Origin: Candidatus Limnocylindrales bacterium | GTDB taxonomy: Bacteria; Desulfobacterota; Binatia; UBA1149; CAITLU01 | NCBI GenBank assembly: GCA_035571835.1 | Contig: DATNBU010000027.1 | Coordinates: forward strand, 1 to 64,000 | DNA: 64,000 nt | Direction of reading: 5' to 3' | Shown: positions 15,260 through 22,461 of the stretch, one piece after another | Numbering within the stretch: position 1 is the stretch's first letter | Layout of the letters: the number at the start of each line of letters is the position of its first letter | The notes under the pieces: generated by a model | What the model was told of the DNA's origin: nothing | The model's input: only the letters and a program-made list of their open reading frames with translations | Database searches by the model: none | Program-made: the position numbers and the translations under genes

Positions 15260-17815
15260 CTACGGCGCGGCCGTCCCGTCGTAGTACGTACGCGCCTTGT
15301 CGTACGCGTCGTTGCCGATCGTGGACCCGAGGATGCGGCCCTGGAAATCGTCGGCGGTGATGTGGATGCCGCCCCAGATCCGCGACTGTCCGGCCTGATC
15401 GGCGGCGTCGTAGTAGCTGGCCCACTCGAGCGTAACGGAAGTCGACGGGCCGATCTCGAACGCGAGGAAATCGTCCTGCGGCGCGGTGAATTCGCCGAGG
15501 CCGCCCGGGAAGTACGGCGAACCGGTCAGTCGTGTCAGCACTTCGGCCGCCGAGCGGCTGAACGTGCTGTGGCCGGAGATGTAGCCGGCGAACGGCGGCG
15601 TAACGAACGTCTTCCTCTGGTACGGCACCCACGTCTTTGCGCGGACCCAGCGTACGCCGCTGTATTCGGTAGCCGGATCAGCGGGATCGCCCGGCCACGC
15701 GAGGATCGCGATCTCTCCGACGAATGCGCTCAGCGCTTCGTGACGCTCGCCGGCCATGCTCGACGCGCTCGTGATCACCTCGACCAGCCCAGGCTCGAGC
15801 GGCAGACCGTCGGCGTTGAACGACGCACCGAGCGAATCGGACGACTGGCCGAGTCCGCCCATGTAGCGGATCATCGAGACCGGACGCACCGAATCGTACA
15901 CACGCTTGGTGCCCCATGCGCCGATGGCTGCATCGTGAACCGCACCGTTGAGCGCCAGGTACATCTTGACGTCCCACTCGAGCGCATCGACGACCGGGCC
16001 TGTTCCTTCGAATCGCCGTTCGAACAGCGGATGGTCGACGACGTAGTTGGCGATCGTGTTCCAGTGTCCCGGCGGCGTCTCGGATGTCGGACCGTCGGCC
16101 CAGAACTCGGCGAGCACGCGACCGAAGTCGCCGCGTTTGACCATCTGCGGAGCGTAAGGATTTCCGGTAACCGGATTGACCGCGTAGCCGCTTCCGCTGT
16201 TGCTGCCGAGCGGGTTGTTGCCGAGCGACGCGGGCGAGATGTCGATCGTGGTCGGATCGTCGGGCGTAAGCTCGCTCGACAGCCGGATGACGTCGAGCGC
16301 CTGCGCCTTGAAGTCGTCGTCGGTGTCCGGATCGTGAAGCCGCGGCGGCGGGCCCGGCAGCACCGACGGCAGATCGACCGCGAACGGGGAAACGTCGCCC
16401 CAGTGTGGCCCGACGAAGACCTGGATTTTGCCGGGAATCGGGATGCCGTTCTGGCCGACGATCGAGTCGAGCGCGAGCGGCTGCCAGCGGTTCGGGTCCG
16501 CCATCGTCGTGCCGGCCAGCTTTACGATCATCGGCTCGTTGACCGGCGAATAGGTCGGGTCGGCGTAGTTGATGCTCTCATTGGAGCCGTCGGCGAGGCC
16601 GTAGGCGAGAACGGCGGCGGCGATGCGGTTACCGAACGCTGCCGGAGCATTTCCGGTTGCGAGCACGTAGCCGGGATCGTATCCGAGCTCGTTCATGCGA
16701 AACCGGACCGCCGTCGAAGTGGCGGCCGCGCTCGGCGAGATCGCGTAGCGGCTCGCGATCACGCGATACGCGGCAAAGCTGATGGCCGCGTCGCGCGCTG
16801 CCGAGATGTCGGGTGCGGTTTGTTTTTCGGTGACGAGGTAGCCGTCGGATACCGGATCGTACGCCGCCCACGCATCCCACATCGCGACCGACAGATGGAA
16901 CAGGTTGCGTGCGTGGATCGGCGGGCGAGGGAAGTCGATGCGGATCGCGCCGAGGATCTCTTCGTCCCACTGGCGTGCGACCGAATGCGTGCCCGCCGGC
17001 GGAGCGCCGCAGTAGCGCGTCGCCACGCCGTCGGCGTAGCGATGCGGCCGCAGCGTGCGCAGGCCGCCTGCCGCTTCGGTGGCGAGCGCGGCATCGCACT
17101 CGACGAGCTCGTCGATGCATTCCGCGAGGGTGGCGACCGGTTCGGACGCGCACTCGCCGGGAAAAACGCTCGCTATATTGGTCGTCGCGCACTGCTCGGC
17201 GAGCGTATCTGCTCCGCCGAGAGTCGGCTCGCCGCGATCGCCTTTGGTTGCGGCGAAACATGCGCCGAGCTGCGCTGCGCTCGTGATCGTTCCTTTGGAG
17301 AGCCCGCGCTTCGCGCAAGCGTTCAGCAGCTTGAGCCGCGCCACCAGCACCTTGGAGATGCGTTTGGCGACGACCGCCTGGCATCTGCTCGCGTCGGTGC
17401 CGGCGCCTGCTGCGGCGATGGCCGCATCGAGGTCCGCGCCGAACACCAACCCGGCGTGCGCGAGCGCCGTGAACGCCGCATTGACCGCCGTCGAATCGGA
17501 TGCGCCGAAATCGGGCAGGACCGTACACGATTCAATTTCGGCTTCGAGCGTGCGCGCAGTCGCGTCGGCGATGCGTCCGTCGTTGTCGGCGTCGAGGCAC
17601 TGCTCGGCTGTCTGCCCGGGAGGCAGCGTGCCGGCCTGCGCGGCGTGCATGCAGTCGAACAGGTTGCGGGCAACCGCCCTGGCAACGCCCGCTCCGCTCT
17701 TTGCGAGAGCATTGATGCACGAGCGCTGCTCGGCAGTTTGTGCAGCGGCGTTCGCGGGTGCCGGGAGCGCGAGAAGGATCGCGAGCGCAGCGGCGCGTAC
17801 CGGTGCACCTGTCAT
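15260..17815 (-). CDS. Secreted vanadium-haloperoxidase / PAP2-superfamily protein with an N-terminal Cys-helical domain
   Basis: 851 residues. The start is the ATG at 17815, which begins a clean signal peptide (VRAAALAILLALPAPANAAAQ); an upstream in-frame ATG would overlap the preceding gene. The C-terminal half carries the vanadate/phosphate-binding residues in order: KRVYDSVRP (about 640), ISGHS (about 748) and SRIWGGIHITADD (about 811-823). This is the K-x6-RP / SGH / SR-x5-H arrangement of vanadium haloperoxidases. The N-terminal 220 residues form an alpha-helical region with regularly spaced cysteines (RSCINAL, NLFDCMH, AEQCLDADNDGR, IESC, SRCQAVVAKR, NACAKRGL) of unknown role. Likely an extracellular oxidant-generating enzyme or an acid phosphatase; sequence alone does not decide. 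It starts 22 bases after the acyl-CoA dehydrogenase stop and is probably in one operon with it. Confidence 0.85.
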   Translation of the reverse strand: MTGAPVRAAALAILLALPAPANAAAQTAEQRSCINALAKSGAGVARAVARNLFDCMHAAQAGTLPPGQTAEQCLDADNDGRIADATARTLEAEIESCTVLPDFGASDSTAVNAAFTALAHAGLVFGADLDAAIAAAGAGTDASRCQAVVAKRISKVLVARLKLLNACAKRGLSKGTITSAAQLGACFAATKGDRGEPTLGGADTLAEQCATTNIASVFPGECASEPVATLAECIDELVECDAALATEAAGGLRTLRPHRYADGVATRYCGAPPAGTHSVARQWDEEILGAIRIDFPRPPIHARNLFHLSVAMWDAWAAYDPVSDGYLVTEKQTAPDISAARDAAISFAAYRVIASRYAISPSAAATSTAVRFRMNELGYDPGYVLATGNAPAAFGNRIAAAVLAYGLADGSNESINYADPTYSPVNEPMIVKLAGTTMADPNRWQPLALDSIVGQNGIPIPGKIQVFVGPHWGDVSPFAVDLPSVLPGPPPRLHDPDTDDDFKAQALDVIRLSSELTPDDPTTIDISPASLGNNPLGSNSGSGYAVNPVTGNPYAPQMVKRGDFGRVLAEFWADGPTSETPPGHWNTIANYVVDHPLFERRFEGTGPVVDALEWDVKMYLALNGAVHDAAIGAWGTKRVYDSVRPVSMIRYMGGLGQSSDSLGASFNADGLPLEPGLVEVITSASSMAGERHEALSAFVGEIAILAWPGDPADPATEYSGVRWVRAKTWVPYQRKTFVTPPFAGYISGHSTFSRSAAEVLTRLTGSPYFPGGLGEFTAPQDDFLAFEIGPSTSVTLEWASYYDAADQAGQSRIWGGIHITADDFQGRILGSTIGNDAYDKARTYYDGTAAP

Positions 17816-17837
17816 CACCCCGTACGCCACGCTGCTG

Positions 17838-19088
17838 CTAGTTTCCGAAATCCCACCCATCCCCGTCACGATACTTCTTCAGGATGTTCTTCGCGATGAG
17901 GATTTTGTGGACCTCGTCTGGCCCGTCGGCGATGCGCAGCGTCCTTGCGGCCTGGTACATCTCCGACAGCGGAAGGTCGCCCGACACGCCGGCGCCGCCC
18001 CAGACCTGGATCGCGCGGTCGACGACGCGATGGTACGCAGCCGGCACGAAGATCTTGATCGCCGAGATGTCGGTGCGCGGGTCGCCGCCGTTTTCCATCT
18101 TCTCGGCGCAATGCAGCGTCATCAGGCGCGCGGCCTGGATGTCGATGTAGCTGTCGGCGATGAAGCCCTGCACGAACTGCTTCGATTCGAGCTTGCCGCC
18201 GTGGACCTCGCGCATCATCGCGCGCTCGACCATGAGGTCGAATGCGCGCCACATCTGGCCGATCGAATTCATGCAGTGGTAGATGCGCCCGGCGCCGAGG
18301 CGATCCTGCGCGGCCTGGTGGCCGGAGCCGGCGCGGCCGAGCGCGTTGCCGAGCGGCACGCGGACGTCGTCGTAATAGATCTCGCAGTGATCGCTGTCGC
18401 GGCCCCAGACCGTGATGCCGCGCGCGATGCGGACGCCCGGCGTATCCGACGGCACGATGATCTGCGTCATCTTGCCGTTGCGGTCGGCCGGTCCGTTCGG
18501 ATCTTCGGTGCGGCACATCACGATGAAGAAGTCGGCGCGCTTGCCGTTGCTCGTGAACCACTTGTGGCCGTTGATTACCCAGTCGTCGCCGTCGCGCTTC
18601 GCGGTCGTGCGGATCGAGCGCGGATCGGATCCGGGATTTTCCGGCTCGGTCATCGAGAAGCCCGACTCCATGCCGTTTTCGATCATCGGCACGAGCCATT
18701 TCTTCTTCTGCTCTTCGGTGCCGTACTTGACGAGGATCGACTGGTTGCCGGAATTCGGCGCGACGACGCCGAACAGCGCCGCTGCGCCGGTCGCGTACGC
18801 CAGCACCTCGTTCATGTACGCATGCTCGAGGAAGCCGAGACCGGCGCCGCCGTATTCCTTCGGAAGATGAGGCGCCCACAGGCCGGCCTGTTTCACCTTG
18901 TCGCGGACATGGGCGCGCAGGTCGTGCGCTCTGGCGCGCGCGGCGTCATTGGTGTCGCCGCCGCGGCGGCCGACCCAGAGGTCGTTCTCGTGCGGCAGGA
19001 TCTCGTGGTTGACGATGGTGGCGGTCAGGTCGCGAATCTTGTTGATGCGTTCCGACGCGGTCGGAATCGGGCGAACGTTCATGCGCAT
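17838..19088 (-). CDS. Acyl-CoA dehydrogenase, ACAD10/11-like
   Basis: 416 residues from the ATG at 19088, which has AAGGAG eight bases upstream. The longer in-frame reading would run through the palindromic repeat and is rejected. It catalyses FAD-dependent alpha,beta-desaturation of an acyl-CoA. Seen: LPKEYGGAGL (about 97), SGFSMTEPENPGSDP (FAD/substrate-binding loop, about 160), DWVINGHKWFTSNG (about 190), the signature VWGGAGVSGDLPL (about 362) and RIADGPDEVH near the C-terminus, where the catalytic acid lies in this subfamily. Such enzymes act in fatty-acid, aromatic or terpenoid breakdown. Followed at 22 bases by the haloperoxidase-like gene. The substrate is unknown. Confidence 0.93.
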   Translation of the reverse strand: MRMNVRPIPTASERINKIRDLTATIVNHEILPHENDLWVGRRGGDTNDAARARAHDLRAHVRDKVKQAGLWAPHLPKEYGGAGLGFLEHAYMNEVLAYATGAAALFGVVAPNSGNQSILVKYGTEEQKKKWLVPMIENGMESGFSMTEPENPGSDPRSIRTTAKRDGDDWVINGHKWFTSNGKRADFFIVMCRTEDPNGPADRNGKMTQIIVPSDTPGVRIARGITVWGRDSDHCEIYYDDVRVPLGNALGRAGSGHQAAQDRLGAGRIYHCMNSIGQMWRAFDLMVERAMMREVHGGKLESKQFVQGFIADSYIDIQAARLMTLHCAEKMENGGDPRTDISAIKIFVPAAYHRVVDRAIQVWGGAGVSGDLPLSEMYQAARTLRIADGPDEVHKILIAKNILKKYRDGDGWDFGN

Positions 19089-19177
19089 GTCGTAGTCTCC
19101 TTGCCACTGCCCGACCTTTTCCGTGGAGGAACGGGGTGGCGGGGGAAGCCTTATCAAAACCCGGGACGGGTCCAAGA

Positions 19178-19227
19178 AAATCGGGGACAGACACTGATTT
19201 CCCGAAATCAGTGTCTGTCCCCGATTT
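19178..19227. repeat. REP-like palindrome, GGGGACAGACAC family
   Basis: Perfect 24-bp inverted arms (19178-19201 and 19204-19227) around a 2-base centre. The core is GGGGACAGACACTGATTT. It sits in the gap between divergent genes (acyl-CoA dehydrogenase and persulfide dioxygenase). The same core occurs at 27688-27764. Palindromes of this kind are typical of REP elements mobilised by RAYT (IS200-like) transposases; no such gene is in the window. Confidence 0.85.
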
Positions 19228-19272
19228 CCGCCACCGCTTTTGCGCACCCGTGCAGCGTGGTAGCCGTGCAGG

Positions 19273-20319
19273 ATGCTGTTCCGCCAACTTTTCGATCCGG
19301 CATCGTCCACCTACACCTATCTTCTGGCCGATGAGGCGACCCGCGGCGCGATCCTCATCGACACCGTCTTCGAACAGTTCGAGCGCGACCGCGCGCTTCT
19401 GAACGAGCTCGGGCTCCGGCTCACGCACACGCTCGAAACCCATGTTCACGCCGATCATGTCACGGCCGCGTGGCGCTTCCGCACGGCGCTGGGATCGAAG
19501 ATCGTGCTGTCGAAAACGAGCGAGGCGGTCGGCGCGGACATCTATGTGAGCGACGGCGACCTGATCGAAGCCGGCGCCGCTACGCTCATCGTGCGCACCA
19601 CGCCCGGCCACACCGCCGGCTGCGTCACGTACGTGACCAAGGACTATCGCATGGCGTTCACCGGCGACGCGCTGCTGATCCGCAGCGCCGGGCGCACCGA
19701 CTTCCAGCACGGCGACGCCGGCCTGCTGTTCCGCTCGATCAAGGAGCGCATCTTCTCTCTGCCGGAAAACTGTCTTCTCTATCCGGCGCACGACTACGCC
19801 GGCCGCACCGTGACGACGGTCGGAGAGGAGAAGCGCTGGAATCCGCGCATCGGCGGCGAAGCGAGCGAGAGCGACTTCGTCGGGTACATGTCGAACCTCG
19901 GCCTGCCGCATCCGAAACAGATCGACGTTGCGCTTCCGGCCAATCTCAAATGCGGAAAGCCAGCGACCGACGCTACGTCAGGACATCCGGCGTGGGGCCC
20001 GGTGGTCCGAACGTTTGCCGGCGTGCACGAAATCGATCCGGTCTGGGTCGCCGAGCGCCGCTCGATGCTGACCATCGTCGACGTGCGTGAGCCGGCCGAG
20101 CTCACCGGCGATCTCGGCCGCATCGAGACGAGCATTCACATTCCGCTTGGTGCGCTGCGCGAGCGCGCGGGCGAAGTGCCGCGCGACAAGCCGGTGGTCT
20201 GCGTGTGCCGCTCGGGCCGCCGCTCGGCGCAGGCGTGCGCGATTCTGGAGAGCGCGGGCATCAAGGATGTGGCTAATTCGGCGGGCGGAATGATTCGCTG
20301 GCGTGCGCTCGGGCTCTAG
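19273..20319 (+). CDS. Persulfide dioxygenase-rhodanese fusion (ETHE1-like MBL domain + rhodanese)
   Basis: 348 residues. The N-terminal beta-lactamase-fold domain has THVHADHVTA (about 57-66), TPGHTAGC (about 111), TGDALLIRSAGRTDF (about 134-148) and YPAHDY (about 174). These are the mononuclear-iron site and substrate region of ETHE1-type persulfide dioxygenases, which oxidise glutathione persulfide to sulfite. The C-terminal rhodanese domain (about 255-348) has VVDVREPAE and the active-site loop CRSGRRS with its catalytic cysteine. The fusion channels sulfane sulfur between the two activities in sulfide detoxification. The start is supported by the family N-terminus MLFRQLFDP...STYTYLL, although only a weak AGG precedes it. 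It is a single-gene unit with the REP palindrome upstream. Confidence 0.93.
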   Translation: MLFRQLFDPASSTYTYLLADEATRGAILIDTVFEQFERDRALLNELGLRLTHTLETHVHADHVTAAWRFRTALGSKIVLSKTSEAVGADIYVSDGDLIEAGAATLIVRTTPGHTAGCVTYVTKDYRMAFTGDALLIRSAGRTDFQHGDAGLLFRSIKERIFSLPENCLLYPAHDYAGRTVTTVGEEKRWNPRIGGEASESDFVGYMSNLGLPHPKQIDVALPANLKCGKPATDATSGHPAWGPVVRTFAGVHEIDPVWVAERRSMLTIVDVREPAELTGDLGRIETSIHIPLGALRERAGEVPRDKPVVCVCRSGRRSAQACAILESAGIKDVANSAGGMIRWRALGL

Positions 20320-20626
20320 CACGAAGCTGCCGCCTGGTTGCCGCGGCGCGATCGATGAGGTTCCCCGCTTGTCACGGAAATGCGGGCAGACACGAGCGTC
20401 GGAGTTTACTGTGCGACGATCGTCCGGCCCGGGGTGATGTCGAAGTCATTCCGGACGCGACCCGCAGTGATTCGCGTCACGGCGGTATCGATCACGTGTT
20501 GCCGGAGGGAGTCAGGAAGATTCGCGCCGTTTGTGACGACCACGTTGCACGCCGCGCGGAAACAGCAGCGCAGCAGATTCGCCTCGCGCCTTGCCTCAAT
20601 GCCGGGAAGGCGCGTACAGTCGCCGC
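20320..20626. other. Intergenic region with no confident gene
   Basis: 307 bases between the persulfide dioxygenase stop and the next predicted start. The only protein-like stretch is a minus-strand frame from 20660 to 20406 (84 codons, containing CNVVVTNGANLPDSLRQHVI). It overlaps the 5' end of the downstream gene. It could be a remnant or a small gene; no family is recognised and no ribosome site is convincing. Confidence 0.4.
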
Positions 20627-22360
20627 GTGCGAACCTGCCCATGTCTTCTCGTGCTGGCAATCCTGACCGTTGCGATACCGGCGCGAGCGCTGCTCATCGA
20701 AAAGCCAGATGACCTGTGCAGCCCCGGCGCAGATCCGTGCGTCGTCCGGCAGCCCGTCGACGTGAGCTCGTTGCATCCACTCGATTTCGGGCTGCGGGTG
20801 GTGCGGATCGAAGGCGAAGGTCGCTTCAACGGCACCGTCGATCTCCGCTGTGGCCGCTTCGAGACCGATGTCGACGGCTACTGGATGGATGTTGCGGCGC
20901 CTGTCCTGCCGTACGACGAAGATTCGACCCGGGTCGTCCGGATCGAGGCGCGCCGCGGCTGCTCCGGAAACGCCGGCTGGCCGTGTCTGACCGACTTCGA
21001 CTGCGAAGAGGTGGAGCTCGGCTCATGCGCGGGAGGCGACGGAGAGATCCGGCTCGCCGGCGACCTCTATGCCATTGCGCCGCTCATCGATCTTCGAGCC
21101 CGAGGCAACGTGACTCTTGGCGGCAGGATTCGCGCATCGGGAGCGTATCCGGCCGGCGACGGCGGAGTGGTGCTCGTGGAATCGACGGCCGGCTCGATCG
21201 ACGTGAACGGCGTCGCCAGCGCGAACGCGGGTCTCCGGGCCGAATCGTTCATTCCTGGTCGCGCGGGAACGATCGCGTTCGTTGCGCACGATGACATCCG
21301 CGTTGCCGAGCGCGTGCGCGGAATTGGCGGAGGCGGCGAGATTTCGTTTCATGCCGGCGGCGACATCGACATCAACGCGTCCATCGTCGGGCGTGGCAAT
21401 CGCCGGCGTAACTATGATGGAGATTCCGTCGAGATGAGCGCTGGCGGTGACATCCGCATTGCGACCGCTCCCGGCCGGAGCTCGCCTCTACTGAACGTGC
21501 GAGGGGGAGAGGCGTATATCGACGACTGCCTTTTCACAGGGTCGGGTGGCGACGCCGATCTCGAAGCCGGCGGCGACCTCGTCATCGCAGACGGTGTCCG
21601 CATCGTTGCCGACAGTGGCCGCAGCCCGGGTGACGTGATGGACCACCCGACGGGAGGCGACTGGTCGCTGCGCGCCGGACGCGGTCTCCTGTTCGGCGCG
21701 ACGATGACGGCAAGCGGCCGGGGACCGGACGGCTATGGGCCGCACATCAAGATCGCCGCATCCCATGCCGTGTCGCTCAGCGCAGCATCGTCGCTGATCC
21801 TGAGCTCGCGCTATGGCCCTGAGCTCACGATCGAAAGTGAGAGCCTCGGGCCCGTCTCGCTCGACGGCCTGATCGATGTCGGTGGCGGGACCCACGAAGA
21901 CGGCGAGCTCATCGGGTCCGGAGGCGATCTGGACGTTCGAGGCGGCAACGTCACGGTCGGCGGCACGATCGAAAACGGCGGCGGCTACAGCGGTGGGTCG
22001 ATCTTCTTTGATGCCTGCCGACTGCACCTGATGTCCGGTGCGCGTATCGACGGAAGTCTCGATGCCCAGACCGATTCCACCGGTGAGAACGAATTCCGGA
22101 TCCGCGAGACCATGGTGGCCGACGCCGGAAGCGTGATTGCGGGAAAGCCCGACTCGCAGAACACGATTCGATATCGCGACGCAGCCAAACCTCCGGTGCT
22201 CAGCGGCAGCATCGATCCGGCGGCGACCCTGGTCGAAGACGTCACGCTCGAAGGCTGCCCGGTCTGCGGCAATGACGAGATCGACGAAGGAGAAACCTGC
22301 GACGACGGCAACCTCGCCGCCGGTGACGGCTGCGACGCGGCCTGCCAGAACGAACAGTAG
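20627..22360 (+). CDS. Secreted beta-solenoid protein with a C-terminal DUF4215-type Cys motif
   Basis: 577 residues if it starts at the GTG at 20627, which opens a signal peptide (CLLVLAILTVAIPARA); a TTG 12 codons upstream is possible. The ribosome site is weak. After about residue 120 the protein is a run of G/D-rich beta rungs (GGDIDINASI, AGGDIRIAT, AGGDLVIADG, SGGDLDVRGGNVTVGG) typical of filamentous-haemagglutinin-like or other right-handed beta-solenoids. The last 30 residues read CGNDEIDEGETCDDGN...GDGCDAACQNEQ, the DUF4215 / myxococcal disulfide repeat, known from surface proteins of delta lineages. Likely an exported surface or matrix protein. It is followed 101 bases later by another secreted Cys-rich gene. 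Confidence 0.8.
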   Translation: MRTCPCLLVLAILTVAIPARALLIEKPDDLCSPGADPCVVRQPVDVSSLHPLDFGLRVVRIEGEGRFNGTVDLRCGRFETDVDGYWMDVAAPVLPYDEDSTRVVRIEARRGCSGNAGWPCLTDFDCEEVELGSCAGGDGEIRLAGDLYAIAPLIDLRARGNVTLGGRIRASGAYPAGDGGVVLVESTAGSIDVNGVASANAGLRAESFIPGRAGTIAFVAHDDIRVAERVRGIGGGGEISFHAGGDIDINASIVGRGNRRRNYDGDSVEMSAGGDIRIATAPGRSSPLLNVRGGEAYIDDCLFTGSGGDADLEAGGDLVIADGVRIVADSGRSPGDVMDHPTGGDWSLRAGRGLLFGATMTASGRGPDGYGPHIKIAASHAVSLSAASSLILSSRYGPELTIESESLGPVSLDGLIDVGGGTHEDGELIGSGGDLDVRGGNVTVGGTIENGGGYSGGSIFFDACRLHLMSGARIDGSLDAQTDSTGENEFRIRETMVADAGSVIAGKPDSQNTIRYRDAAKPPVLSGSIDPAATLVEDVTLEGCPVCGNDEIDEGETCDDGNLAAGDGCDAACQNEQ

Positions 22361-22461
22361 TTGATCGCAATCACTCTTGCGGAGCGGGGTGCGTTCTAGT
22401 AGCGGGGACGTGTCGGTTTCCTGGGGGGCAGGAGGCCATTGCCGGAATACGGGGGGATACC

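Noticed and set aside
19089..19310. Longer acyl-CoA dehydrogenase start
   Set aside because: It would translate the REP palindrome; the ATG at 19088 has a proper ribosome site and family N-terminus.
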